Shown: positions 44,584 to 55,712 of the stretch, one piece after another
Numbering within the stretch: position 1 is the stretch's first letter
Layout of the letters: each line of letters begins with the position of its first letter
NCBI GenBank assembly: GCA_025602905.1
Contig: JAHLKI010000019.1
Coordinates: 124,001 to 188,000 of the forward strand
Direction of reading: 5' to 3'
Origin: Phlyctochytrium arcticum
Lineage: Eukaryota; Chytridiomycota; Chytridiomycetes; Chytridiales; Chytridiaceae
DNA length: 64,000 nt
Position numbers and translations under genes: made by a program
Notes under the pieces: model-generated
The model's database searches: none
What the model was told of the DNA's origin: nothing
The model's input: only the letters and a program-made list of their open reading frames with translations

Positions 44584-45150
44584 GAAGACTCGGGCACGGC
44601 GAACACGGAAGAAAAAGGGGCGGAAGCGACTTTGACGAGCACGACGACGACGGCAACGACAACGACGACAGCCTTGCACTGTACCCCTCGCACCGCCGTC
44701 GAATCCTTCTACAGACAACACACACATCTTCTCGGACCTTTTCAGTACCATCCAAGCACGCTTGAACTCACTGCAACCATGAGCAAGTGTCCGGACTGGT
44801 TCGGATCCACGAGCAGACTTCCCATACCAATCTCCAGCCTTCCACATGGAGTTTACGCTTGGCATGCACTCTGGATGCAAGTCGTCCCAAAATACATTCT
44901 GCACGTCGACCGCCACGCGTTTCGTGGTGACCTCAGCAGCCCAGACTTACTCCGCTTAGGCTAATTTTGGCCTCGACCATCTGCTGCGCTTAGGAAAAAA
45001 GGGCTGACACAAGCACCTCTCGCCGGCTATAAAAAGGCTCGCTCGCCCCGAATTCCCCCCTTCCCTTTTTTTCTTCATGGCGATTCCTCTTCGGAGGTGA
45101 AAAAGACTGCCGCGGGCGAATACTAAAATGGCTGGAGCTCGCGGCTATAA
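44584..45150 (+). repeat. Dispersed repeat family, copy A
   Basis: The part 44584-45060 is repeated in inverted orientation at 50711-50324 with high similarity (for example cagtaccatccaagcacgct and agggctgacacaagcacc). Copy A has an extra ~95 bp (about 44840-44930). It contains a TATA-like ggctataaaaagg at about 45028. The following part (about 45060-45150, with ggtgaaaaagactgccgcg) recurs at 59.2-59.3 kb. Possibly a solo terminal repeat or a transposon end. Confidence 0.85.
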
Positions 45151-45269
45151 TGGCTGTCCCCCCTGTACACTGGACCTTCACGTAGCTCACTCTGCTTTGG
45201 GACCAGTGCACAGGGTGGGCAGCCGGAGGGCCTTGGTTTGTGGTTGTGTGATTTTCTCTCATTTCTTTG

Positions 45270-45545
45270 TACAATCATCATATACACACTCTTTTTGAAA
45301 TACAAACTACATTTTATTTGCAACAATGTCCTTGGCCTTGTGCCTCTGTCTGATGCTTCCTTTGAATTCTCAATAAATGTAAAATGTACATACGTTTATG
45401 CTGCCCGGCTGGACACTTACGCATGCTCCTGGCGCCATGTCACGGATGCGGCACCCATATACATATACTCTTTTTTGAAAATACACACTACATTTTATTT
45501 GCGACAATGTTCCCTTGGTCGTTTTGCCTTTTGTCTGATCCGTTG
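45270..45545 (+). repeat. Direct repeat of ~70 bp
   Basis: About 45275-45350 and 45452-45540 share tttgaaatacaaactacatt / tttgaaaatacacactacat and the following ttatttgc-acaatgt, then ttgtcttgatcc-like ends. The spacing is ~177 bp. No gene seen. Confidence 0.8.
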
Positions 45546-45719
45546 ATACTACTATGGTCGAACACTATCCTCTATCGTCGTCCATAACTGTCAAATACGT
45601 ACTGCTACCAAGGCTAAACTGCTAGTTTGGTCTCGCGAGGGCAAATTTCAAAAGTGCTCTCGTCAACACTATCCAATCGAGCTGTCGATGCCCCGGGGTT
45701 CACCCATTCGCCATGGCCG

Positions 45720-45800
45720 ACAGGCGAATTTTCAGAGGTGTTGAGCGCAGACAGGCGATTCTGAGAAGTGTTGAGAGCGCAGACAGGTGGTTCTTGTGAG
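45720..45800. repeat. Tandem 31-bp-type repeat
   Basis: Three diverged units of gcagacaggcgattctgaga followed by agtgttgag lie in tandem. Noncoding as far as can be seen. Confidence 0.75.
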
Positions 45801-46959
45801 TGTATTGATCGCGGTAGATAGACAATTTGCTGGATCCACCAGTAGAAGGGTCCTTCTTCAAATTCTTCTGGCGGGAAAGAAGATTGTTCGCACAGTGTAC
45901 ATATAAACTTGCAGAGCGACTTTTTTTTTGTAGCATGGCTTTGCTGAACAACGTTTTAACTTACTAGGGGCCGCAAACAATATTCCAACGGGGATAACGC
46001 GGAAATAGAATGTTTGCATGGATTGATTATTGCTGAATTTGAGGATTGGCACCCATCCACATGCATAGGACAAACCCCAATGAGAGGCGAAACGATTCTG
46101 AACTGCGCTGTAAGGCGCATGTGAACCTCTGGAAGCGCTTTACGGGCCTGGTAGATGTGTAAAAGAAATTGCCAGGACAGGACATTATCGCATGCGAGAG
46201 GGCGTAGAATGCTGAGAAGGGTCTGGGGACCTTGGTAGTTACCTATAAGATATGTTTATGATATTCTGATTCCTACACACGCGTGGAAATTCCCACGCGC
46301 ATTCGGCGCTATACGATGCCAGCAAACCAGATGAATTGAAGCCATCATTGGCGACTTGATCAGGTCCTCGATACTCTCTCGGTAGAATTGGAGTTCAAAA
46401 CATATTGTCTTGTCGAGGTTGACCGCAGACGGAGTGGAGTTGGACTGGTAAAGTCGGGAGACAGTGATCTTGCCCGCATCTGGGAACTCCCTAATCTCCG
46501 GTTATCCATTCGGTACGCCCACAAACAAAACCACCAGACAATATATCGGTTTTGTTTCTATGACATGGTCGGCAAAACCGGTAAGGGGATTACGAATCCG
46601 TTTGTTTTCACTTATATCGTGATAGATTTTATTATTTTACTGTTTATCATGAACCTCTCCGTTCAAATCTCACCACGAATGATAATGAAGTATGTACAAG
46701 AACTCAAATTGCATTGCAAAAAGCTACTTATGTTCTCTAAAGTGACAAGTCATGCTACAAACCAGCTGTACAATTCGGCCGACCACACCGGACAGTGCAA
46801 CGAGAGTTGTCGAAATGGCTCAGCCAAACAATTTTGAATCTGGGATGGATATGTGTGTTGACAACAGCTGTACTCTTGTGGCGTAAAACACCACACATAA
46901 CAAATATATATACATATACATACATCATCACCCAAACCCGCTCCAAATCTCCCCATCCT
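45801..46959. other. Stretch without a supported gene
   Basis: A 149-codon plus-strand frame (46388-46837) holds a hydrophobic stretch (FVFTYIVIDFIILLFIMNL) but no motif or splice support. Otherwise AT-rich 3' flank of CET1. Confidence 0.35.
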
Positions 46960-48841
46960 CTAATGCGTAATAACCGATTTCCGACTCAAATACCGCAAAT
47001 TATTCAAAAACACGTCCACATTCTCCGTAAACCCATTCATTTTCCCCGCCTGCCTTTTCTCTTTTTCAGCCAGTAAGTCTCCAATCCTTATAAATTCCAC
47101 TTCCAATTCATGCGTCAATTGCTTTTCCACGTCCCGGTCATCAAATTGCCGGACTTGGGTCAAATCCACCCGGAAGGCTTCATGGGAGTACGATAACCGA
47201 TCTTTGTGCCGGCGGAAAAGGGTGGTTGCATCCTTGGGGGGTTGGGGGATGGGAATCTCCCAGTTGACGGAGATTCGACAATCCAGGGGGGAATTGGGGA
47301 GATGGATCTCAATATCTGCAATTCGTTTCTTCATGATAACTTCTCGGACCTTTCCCAAAACCCATCAGTTTTTTGCGCACCCAAAAAAAATGAGAGATTT
47401 TATTTACCTGTCCCGTTTTCTGATCTCTCGAAACCCTCGTTTTATTCCCACCCCCGCTCTGATAATACTGGTCTATTTCTTTTGTATGGACGTAGCGGGT
47501 CTTGCAGCCGGGCTGCATGAGTCCGTTCAGGAGACGGTTGAAATGGGCGTGTTGGGCCATACTCATGTTGGAATCGAAGCGGTAACTCCCGTCATTGATT
47601 AATACTGGAGAGATGAGTTTTTAGGGGTTTTGTGATTGGGGAAGGAGGGGGGTTTGATGTTTTTTACCTGACTCTGTAGCGATGGGAAGTCGGATTCGTT
47701 CTCGGGTATGTTTATTCAAGATCAGGCCTAATTTTCCTTCAATCTTAAAAATCCGTATATGTGAGCATTCCAATTGATGAAGGAAATGTGAAAATACACA
47801 AACCTCGATTTGGGCACCCCCCGATCCAGGTTGTAAATGCCGCCACAGGAATTCAGAGACGTAAAGGACGAGATCTTCTTCTGGTTTTTTGCCAAACATG
47901 GAAGGGTCCATACGTACATGGGCGGGAGAATGAGGGCCTACCAGACCGGCCGAAAGAGGTTGATCAGAGCGGTGCGTGTGCGTGTGCGTGGAGGACTGTG
48001 AGTGGTGATGATGAAGATCGTCATGGGATTCGGAGCGGCGGTGGTGGAGAGATGCGGCGGGTTCTTGGGATTGGGAGGATTGGCGGACGGAAGACCGTCT
48101 GATAGGTGACGGGTTGGAATCTAAAGGTGGTCGGCCGGAAGAAGCTGAATCTTGTTGGTTTTGAGAAGGGCGGCGAGCAAAGGGTGGATCGTGGGACTCG
48201 GAAGATCGGCGTGGGGAAGGTTGTGAATGGGCTTCTGATAAGCGGCGGGTTGCTGCGGCGGCTGGAACATCGGTAGTAGTGGTAGATTTACGAGGAGAAG
48301 AAGATAGATCTGGTTGGGATTGGGAGTCTCGACGTGATGGGGTTTGAGGGTCTCGGGGAGCTGCTGCTGCTGCTGTTGCACTCCGCGGCGTTACAATTCG
48401 CTCCGGTGAGGCCTCCATTTTCCTCCGTTCAGGTTCCTTTGCCGCCTCAACCGGCTTTGTCGTCACCACTTTCACCGGTTTGGCCTTTTCCACCACCGCC
48501 GGAACAACAACAACAGGCGGTAGCGGCGGCTTCCTCTCCTCCTCCTCGTCCATGTAATCCTCATCGGGGGACATATCGGGTGGTGACGGGGCTGTAGGAA
48601 GTATAGCCGGAGTGACTATGGGTATAGGGAGCGGGACATCTCGTGGAGTGGGGAGAAGTTGGGGAACAGGCTTTGGAGTTGCGGGTTCCGCGTCGTCGCC
48701 ATCGTCTTCATCGTAGTCGTCGTCTACACGAAGTCTCTTTCGCGATAGTACACCGCCAAAGGCGTGCATGGTTGGGTTTGCAAAGTCTTTGTTGGGGGAA
48801 TTCGCAGATCGTTTCTTGTTCCTCCGCTCTCGCTCTTTCAT
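46960..48841 (-). CDS. CET1: mRNA-capping RNA 5'-triphosphatase beta subunit (Cet1 type)
   Basis: Exons are joined from the minus strand: a long first exon with disordered Ser/Pro/Arg/His-rich sequence (to about 47803), then IEGKLGLILNKH joined to the preceding QIE by an intron, then RFDSNMSMAQHAHFNRLLNG, a further exon, DIEIHLPNSPLDCRISVNWE and finally THELEVEFIRIGDLLAEKEK with VDVFLNNLRYLSRK. The metal-binding glutamates in E-I-E and ELEVE, and the F-x-SN-MS-x-Q-H-x-HFN motif, define the fungal/protist tunnel-fold triphosphatase, which removes the gamma-phosphate of nascent pre-mRNA before GMP transfer. The first ATG in frame is at 48841; the frame is open back to about 48910 without an ATG. 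The ~350-residue low-complexity N-terminus is longer than usual. Confidence 0.9.
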
Positions 48842-48918
48842 CAAGCGCCGAGCCACGTGAATTGATGAGGTCAGCAATTGAAAGTCGGCATTTCGCGTCC
48901 AGGCCCCCAATTATAATA

Positions 48919-49530
48919 ATGCCCGACCCAAGATCGAGGAAAGGAACGATTAGTTCGCTCACAAATATCAAATATGTTGACTGGGATACGAGCATCAAGA
49001 CGGATCTACCTACTCGCAACGGCATTTCCCCGCTGCCAGCAGCAGCAGCAGCAGCAAGTACGCTCTCGACATATCCTCTTAGACCACGCTTTTTCCAAAG
49101 TTCCAGGTAACACATACTTTCCCCAAAAAAAATGTAGTTGATCGCAGGTAAAACATCCCCCCCCCCAACAGATCCATTACCAGGTCCCCGAAGACCTTCT
49201 CTCCCCATTTCAGAAGACGACCAGGAACCCGCCCCACCGGTGCTCGGGCATGTACCCGAATACCCCCACCCAATCCACTCGGATGAACAACTTCCACCCC
49301 CTCCTCCCGACTGGAACCCGCGTACCCAGCCCCCGCCGCAACAGTCGGGGGCAGAACCTGATCGGCCTGACCATCCACCTTCTGAAAATGAGGATAAGGA
49401 TGAGGTTCCCGTTGAAGAAATGCCGGCTCCAGATGAGGAGGACGAATTGGAGGATATACGGCCAGTCTATCGTCTTGTGCTTCCACGGCGGGGTGGTCGG
49501 ATGAATTGTACAGCTGAGCCCAGCAGTTAG
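48919..49530 (+). CDS. Proline-rich acidic unknown protein
   Basis: The first exon (48919-49106) begins MPDPRSRKGTISSLTNIKYV and includes an Ala run coded by a cag/gca microsatellite. A second block, about 49170-49530, is proline-rich (PPPPPDWNPRTQPPPQQ) then acidic (EDELEDIRP). The junction near 49107-49170 is uncertain because the obvious AG does not keep the frame. No domain is recognised; composition suggests a flexible adaptor. It overlaps the 5' region of CET1 head-to-head, so both may share promoter sequence. Confidence 0.45.
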
Positions 49531-49639
49531 CGTATTTTTTTACCTTTTAAAAAGCGAATGTACATAGCAAAATCGTTTCAAGTCCTGTACATAATTCCAA
49601 CAATCCATATGACTTTTTCTCAGATCACTCAGAACCCGC

Positions 49640-50255
49640 ATCCGTATTCTTCAGGAGGAATGTTTCGCGTTCTTGGGTTTGCCTTCCCCAGGCTTCCTGG
49701 GGAGTACTTGGTCGACATGTTCTCCAGGATAGAGCACGAGCGCTTATCCTTTATCCGACACAATCAGCATACCTTCACCGACCAGAATGGGACGGTCATG
49801 GGACAGCCATACCTATCTACTTAAGTCCTTCCACGCCTCTCGGAAATGGTGCAGTGACCAGGTTGCCTGCGCATTGGCCCTTGCTCAAAAGTTTTGGTCC
49901 TCCTTTCACCATGACGGGCAAATCCCAATTGGCCCGAGTGTTCTTCCAGGTTATAGACCAGACCGGTTTCTCCCAGGGGCCGGATACTATACTCAGTCTC
50001 CTTGCGCACACACGGTTCGGCAAAGTTAGCGTACGTGATTTTACGTTCGTTGAGTTCCAGAAGCGCGGTCTCCCCCAATGTACACATTATTCTGACGACA
50101 ACACCGGAACTGACCGTTACCCAGACCGATCAGTCATATCGGCTAAGATGCCAACAGGAACTGACCCGAAAAGTGTCCTTCTACGAGCAAAGGTCTGCAA
50201 ATTCATGATGGACAACCCGGCCCATACCGATCGGTACAAGAAGAAGGACGACTAA
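49640..50255 (+). pseudogene. Decayed Helitron Rep (HUH) fragment
   Basis: Frame by frame on the plus strand one can follow a Helitron_like_N/Rep region: GEYLVDMFSRIEHERLSFIR and HNQ (49709-49770), then in another frame KSFHASRKWCSDQVACALA, then in a third frame (from 49854) FTMTGKSQLARVF and FGKVSVRDFTFVEFQKRGLP. These correspond to the usual 'ylvD.y..iE..RL.flr.nQ', 'tgs.r.....' and '.FGkv....yviEFQKRGLPHaH' steps. The HUH metal site is degenerate (GLPQCTHYS). At least two frameshifts and no helicase part follow, so this is a dead fragment. It ends about 70 bp before copy B of the dispersed repeat. Confidence 0.7.
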
Positions 50256-50323
50256 TGTTGTATACAATTACACCAAAACCATTTAATTCCCACGCCTATC
50301 TCGACGCGGCTATGTCGACTTTT

Positions 50324-50711
50324 AGGTATAAAAGAGAATGGGGTGAGCGAGCCCTTTTTATAGCCCGGCGATGGGTGCTTGTGTCAGCCCTTTTGTTTTC
50401 TAAGCGCAGTAGATGGGTGAAGGCCAACATTAGCCTTGAGCGGAGTGTGAGGCTGGGCTGCTGAGGTCACCGGGAGACTGGGTATGGGAAGTCTGCTCGT
50501 GGATCCGAGGACACTTTGCTCATGGTTGCGGGTGAGTTGGAGCGTGCTTGGATGGTACTGAAAAAGGTCCGAGAAGATGTGTGTGTGTGTGTTTGTCTGT
50601 TGACGATGCGAGGGGGTACAGTGCAAAAACGCTGTCGTCGTTGTCGTGCTCGTCAAAGTCGCTTGTTTTTCCGTGTTCTCAGTGCCCGAACTCTCACATG
50701 GGGCCTTTTAG
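50324..50711 (-). repeat. Dispersed repeat family, copy B (inverted)
   Basis: Reverse complement of copy A (44584-45060), lacking ~95 bp of it and keeping the TATA-like ggctataaaaaggg (minus strand, about 50353-50366). Copies A and B face each other and flank 5.3 kb that includes CET1, the proline-rich gene and the Helitron fragment. Confidence 0.85.
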
Positions 50712-51998
50712 AGACCAAAAGCTGCACTAACTTTATTACCAAACGACCGACATTTGCCAAAAAAAAACAACCCCCTCTTTTTTGCCCACCTCCCGATCTG
50801 AAAAAAAGAGAACCCCGATATACATCCCATTTCAGTGACCAAAATGCAAAACAAAAAACCGATCATGGGGGCATCAACACTCGATTCTTTCCCACGCTGC
50901 ACGAAAGAGGAGTTGAGGTGAAAGCAAATGGCGAAAACTTTGAAACATCCTCTGGCTGGAATTTACACTTCACGGTCCATCGTCACCTAATCAACCGTTC
51001 CTCAAGCTCCTCGAATCATATCAGGACAACATCAACAACATCGCCCACGGTAAATACCTGTAATACACACTTGCAATTGGGCAAAAGCACTACTGTAAGA
51101 GCAACCAAATAAAGATGCTGGGTGGATTTTCGTTTCGTATATTCCAATCAATGACAAGAAAGCCACTACTACGGTAAGCGGGTTATATTCTTGATGATAG
51201 AGAGCTACTGTCGGCGTACGAGGGTGGGAAAAATCCATAACATGCAGTCAGGATTACTCTCAGAAAGAGAGTCGTAAAATGCAAGTTCAGCGCGTGGAGA
51301 TTATGCATCAAAGCACTCTTTTTGTCGCCTTTTTACGGCAACGTTACGTCCGCTGAATGTGATGCACCAAGGGGATGAATCCCGGCTCTTGAAAAATATT
51401 GACTTGACGGTATATAAATGATTGAAAGCCGAGTTTCACGCGTCGAGTAATGTTCTTTGCCATGTGAATATCTATGAGATGTGGGCATCGGCCATGTTTT
51501 TACTTAGCATGAAGAACATGCAATTAGAGCCAAGAGGTTCCGTACCTAATGGGTTTTCGTTGTTGCCTGCCGTTTTTGACTGCTCGCTATCCCTTCTTTG
51601 TCGTGAACACTCACGTTTTTACGACATTGATCATATTTTTAGGTATCCATGAAGCACAATGGAATGGATCTTTAATTTCATTCTCGCTGAGGTATTTTTT
51701 TGGCAAGGAAGGCACACTGCAAAATGTTTGGAACAAAGAAAAGTTTCCAATCTCTTCATATCTCCTCTCTCCTCCTCCATCGCTCGCACCCACCGACCTT
51801 GCACACTCACGCATACAAATACAGTAGACATTTGAGCGATCCAAATAGTTAAGTATCGCAAACTGAGGAGGGAACCTATACATGTGTAAAATACCATTTG
51901 GAAGGGGATGTACAACGGACACTGGGGGTTCAAACGATGAAACAGTGTACAGTAGTATTGGAAAAGAAGACAGACTATGATCTATACAAAATACAATT
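50712..51998. other. Intergenic stretch with a possible decayed exon
   Basis: A plus-strand block at about 50840-51055 reads SSGWNLHFTVHRHLI and, in a neighbouring frame, FLKLLESYQDNINNIAHG, just before a gtaaat donor-like site. It looks like old coding sequence of an unknown family. The rest is without features. Confidence 0.3.
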
Positions 51999-53357
51999 CT
52001 ATTGTTTCTTGATATGCGAGTCAGTCTTTACGGGGGGAGGAATGTAACTTGATGATGAGTATGATCCAGCAGTTGAGTTAGAGGAAGAAGCCAACTTGGC
52101 AGCCGTAGCAGCCGCTTCCTGCGGTGTCTCGCCGACCTTGACGACCCTCCCGTCCTTGAGTTTAATGTTGAATGCACCCTTGGCGGCATGTTTCAAGATG
52201 GCGCGTCGTCCAATGCCTTTTGCGTCAAAGTAAACCAAGCCAACGTTGCCGACAGCACCCAAAGATTTCCGAACAGCATCGCCGGCTTCCAAACCATAAC
52301 GGTGTTGAGCAATCCCCGCGGTAGCTTCAACTGTATCGTCAAAGAGAGTTTTACCGGCCGTGACTCCGGCGTCAAGGACGGTGCTGACGGTATGAACGGC
52401 CGATTTGACGACATCCCATCCGGCATTGCCGGTCCGTGAATCTGCGGCCGCTTTCGTTCCGGGCAGGACTTTGGAAGCACCGTTGGCGACAGATTTGCCA
52501 GCCGACATGGCGACCCCCGCAAAGGTTTCGGCGGCGCGACGGGTATAGTCTGCGGTCGTCCGACTGGCCGAGTTGACTTTTTCAATGTTGCGTTTTGTGC
52601 CTTCTGACGCGTGCCATTCGGTTGTTGCGACGGGAATGAGAGTCTTAAGGGATTCGGCGCCGTTGCGCATGATTTTGCTTAAAGCGGACGAGGTGGTGAG
52701 GATGCCGGTGGAAATGTAGTCTCCTGTGGTTAGGATGCTGCTGGATGTGCCATGCAGTACTTTGACGTGAACGGGAAGGGCGGGGCCTGGTGGAAGGTCA
52801 ACCTCGGGCAATGAGCTCAATTCAATGACGACAGAGTCCGTGTCCTTCATGGGTTGATCTGAGATATTCTGATCGTCGACTTCGACGCCTTGAGCAACGA
52901 CCCCGACGACATCGCCGTTGGCATCGACGACGGCAATACTGTTGCGGTAGTCTGTTTTTGCCGAGGGAGATTGTTCCACATAGGGTCTTTTGAAATCCGA
53001 CGTGGAGTAAGCCGGGGCATCCTCAAAAAGCGAAGAAAAGATGGCGGCCGTGTGGAGATCATGGTGTTGGGGCAGTTCCACTTTTAAACTGGCCGGGTTC
53101 TCTGGGTAGGTGAGTGTGGTGGAATCAAAGCGGGCGGTGGATGGAATGTTGACATGGAAGGTGCCTGGTAAGGGTGAGGATGCGGTGGTGCCTAGGGGTA
53201 ACGCGAGACGCCATTGGGCGGTTGAGAGGAGCGTCGAGCCCGAGACGGGGTCCTGTTGCACCTGGAGGTCTGCGGTGCCCAGCGGGTGCGGGAGTCCTCC
53301 AGCGGCGGAAACGACGGAACACGTCGCATACGGCAGCGTGAAATGCGTGTGGGACAT
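51999..53357 (-). CDS. Senescence/spartin-domain protein
   Basis: An intron-free gene for 452 residues. The N-terminal third is beta-rich. The central and C-terminal part has the Gly/Ala-rich helices of the plant-senescence/spartin domain: DYISTGILTTSSALSKIM, TRRAAETFAGVAMSAG and GWDVVKSAVHTVSTVLDAG, then VEATAGIAQHRYGLEAGDA. The tail is Ser-rich. In animals spartin acts at lipid droplets and endosomes; fungal members are little studied. A lipid-droplet or membrane-association role is inferred from the family. Confidence 0.85.
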   Translation of the reverse strand: MSHTHFTLPYATCSVVSAAGGLPHPLGTADLQVQQDPVSGSTLLSTAQWRLALPLGTTASSPLPGTFHVNIPSTARFDSTTLTYPENPASLKVELPQHHDLHTAAIFSSLFEDAPAYSTSDFKRPYVEQSPSAKTDYRNSIAVVDANGDVVGVVAQGVEVDDQNISDQPMKDTDSVVIELSSLPEVDLPPGPALPVHVKVLHGTSSSILTTGDYISTGILTTSSALSKIMRNGAESLKTLIPVATTEWHASEGTKRNIEKVNSASRTTADYTRRAAETFAGVAMSAGKSVANGASKVLPGTKAAADSRTGNAGWDVVKSAVHTVSTVLDAGVTAGKTLFDDTVEATAGIAQHRYGLEAGDAVRKSLGAVGNVGLVYFDAKGIGRRAILKHAAKGAFNIKLKDGRVVKVGETPQEAAATAAKLASSSNSTAGSYSSSSYIPPPVKTDSHIKKQ

Positions 53358-53665
53358 TGGTGCTTAGTTTGTTAGTTTATAGGTTGCTGTGTGCTGTTTT
53401 GCTGTTGCGGGATGGAAAGTGAAAAGTCTTGGAATGCTTCACGTATCAGGAAAAGATGCTCCCTCACGAAAAAGAACACTCTGGTTTTATATAGGCTCGA
53501 AAGCGATGACGTTTCGCCAAGAGCGAGGCTGTGCCGCTGCTGTGCCGCTCACTACTGCGCAATCCTCACGCATTCAAGCGGATTCTGCCCAAGGGCTGTG
53601 TGAGGGCTGTATGAGAACTAACATAGTAAGGTATTCTAAAACAATATCGAATGGACAAATAAATT

Positions 53666-55371
53666 CTATCGCGCAACAACCGATTCACCCTCTTTGCTCT
53701 CCTCCGTCTTCGGTTCACCCTGGTCATCCGCCCGAGATGTGAGAGCAGCTTCTTTTTCCTGGTCTTTTGCTGTTTCATTCAATGCTGCTACTTTTGTTGT
53801 TTCAGTCTCTTTGGAGTCCTCGGTTGTTACGGGCTTTGGAGAGAGCTTCTTGTCCGCGCGATCTTTATCCCGTGATTCAAGCCGCTGCCGAAGATCTTCG
53901 GTACTGCGGTCAGAGCGGCGGCGCAAGGACCGATTCCGGTCCGACCTGTCCCAACTCCTATCCCTGTGGTCATACCCGTCCCGTCGATGGCCGTCATTGT
54001 CTCGATGTCGGCCTGACCGGTCCCGACTCGGATCCCTCCGATCATCATCCCGTCTAGGGTCTTGTCGCTCTTGTCGGTCCCCACCCCGAGAATCCCCTCT
54101 GCTGTCGCCAAACCCACGACTATATTTCTGCAAACACATCACAAAAATGAGACTTGGGGGTTCCAAAATTATAAGCAACCTAAAAAAAAACTGACCATCG
54201 CTCCCCGTCCTTTCACAACCCGTCCATCTCTATCCTTCCGTTCTCGTTCATGGGTATGTCGATCCGCATTCGTCAGCTGTCTACTCGCAGGACCACGGTC
54301 GTCCCGATAGAGCCACGAGCGAGGACCATTGATCTCCTCGGGAGGTGCGATCCCAACGTATTCTTCTTCTTCTTGTTGTTGGGGCTCAGGTGGAGAATCC
54401 TTTAGAACAACCTGTGTATTTTCGTCCTTTTTGGCCCTCTTTTCTTTCTTGGACGACTTTTTCGCGTGCTTCTTCTTTTTCTTCTTGCGGCGTTCCAATT
54501 CTGATGATGAAGAGTGTGATGATGATGACAAAGAGTCTGATGACTCGCTGCTGCTGCTGCTGGATGGCGAAGCGCGTCTTCGCTTCTTTTTCTTGGAAGA
54601 TCGTTTTGTTCTTTGCTCTTCCGATTCCGAGGCTGATGGTGTAGCATCCCGCTTTGATCTTTTGACATCCACCGCTGCTGCTGTAGTAGTAGTAGTGGAT
54701 ACAGGCCGTTTCACTACTCGCTCCAATTCCCCAGCATTGATAATAACAACCTTGTCATGCGGCCGATCTTTTTTATCCGTCGGCAAATTCTCAATCCGTC
54801 TTACAACATCAGATCCACTCACGACCCGTCCAAACACGACATGCTTTCCATCCAAATGGGGTGTCGGGACCGTCGTAATAAAAAACTGGGAGGAGTTGGT
54901 GTTGGGGCCGCGATTGGCCATGGAGAGTAGCATATCCGAGTCATGTTTCCGTGTAAAGGATTCATCGGGAAAGAGACCTCCATAGATACTTTCACCACCC
55001 GTGCCGTCGTCGTTGGTGAAATCACCCCCTTGCAACATAAACTCTTTGATGACCCGGTGAATACTCGATCCTTTGTAATGCAGAAGCGCACTGGATTGGG
55101 CACTGCGGCCTCGCTCTCCGGTACATAATGCTCTACATGTAACTCATTGTTAGTTGATGATGTATTCCGGGGCTTATTTAGAACGTTTACCGAAAGTTCT
55201 CGGCCGTTTTGGGGACTTCATGTGCAAACAGTTCAAAAACCACTCGGCCAGCTGTGCACGGGGCAATTAGACACGGTTTCTTTTTGAACAGTGAATATAT
55301 ACCTGCAGACCTTTCTCCCCTGCAATGGCAAGGTCAAAAAACACTCGCGGGTTGTCCTTCCTGTTTGCCAT
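53666..55371 (-). CDS. Nuclear SR-type cyclophilin (peptidyl-prolyl isomerase)
   Basis: Exons begin 55371-55311 ([20 protein letters not shown]), continue from 55251 ([20 protein letters not shown]), then from about 55134 ([20 protein letters not shown]). The cyclophilin domain (~residues 8-175) has [20 protein letters not shown] with the catalytic Arg, [15 protein letters not shown] and [13 protein letters not shown], where His replaces the Trp typical of high-affinity cyclosporin binding. The long C-terminus is Lys-rich, then Ser-rich with an Arg/Ser-Asp repeat zone ([16 protein letters not shown]), after a last intron at about 54190-54132. It is thus an RS-domain cyclophilin of the PPIG/NKTR kind, acting on splicing factors in the nucleus. 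Confidence 0.92.
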
Positions 55372-55712
55372 GTCTGATCTTGTCGCAAGTACTCCGAGTC
55401 TCCGAGTCGTAACTCCCGAAACTCCGTGATAAACTCCAAATTCAGTGGCAAGTGGCTGTGCTGATGATTTTGCTGTTGCTGGCAACAACCAACTCGGACA
55501 ATGACAGCTGTCAGTCAGGTCTCGAACGCGCGCCAACCATCTCCCCCATCTCTCTGTCCACTCGCCCACAACTCGATTCGCTACCAAATTCGCAACGCTC
55601 GTTTACCGTCACACCCTTCATGACCTACCCTCCACCCTACTCACCCCCCGCGGATGATATTTAACATCACCATCTACATACTGATCTACCTTCACCTGTC
55701 CGTTCAAGAACA

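Noticed and set aside
44632..44964. 110-residue plus-strand frame rich in Thr, and a similar 90-residue minus frame at 50.4-50.7 kb
   Set aside because: Both are translations of the two repeat copies; frames diverge between copies, so coding is not conserved.
53694..54985. Long plus-strand frames opposite the cyclophilin tail
   Set aside because: They are reverse shadows of the Arg/Ser- and Lys-rich repeats of the real gene.
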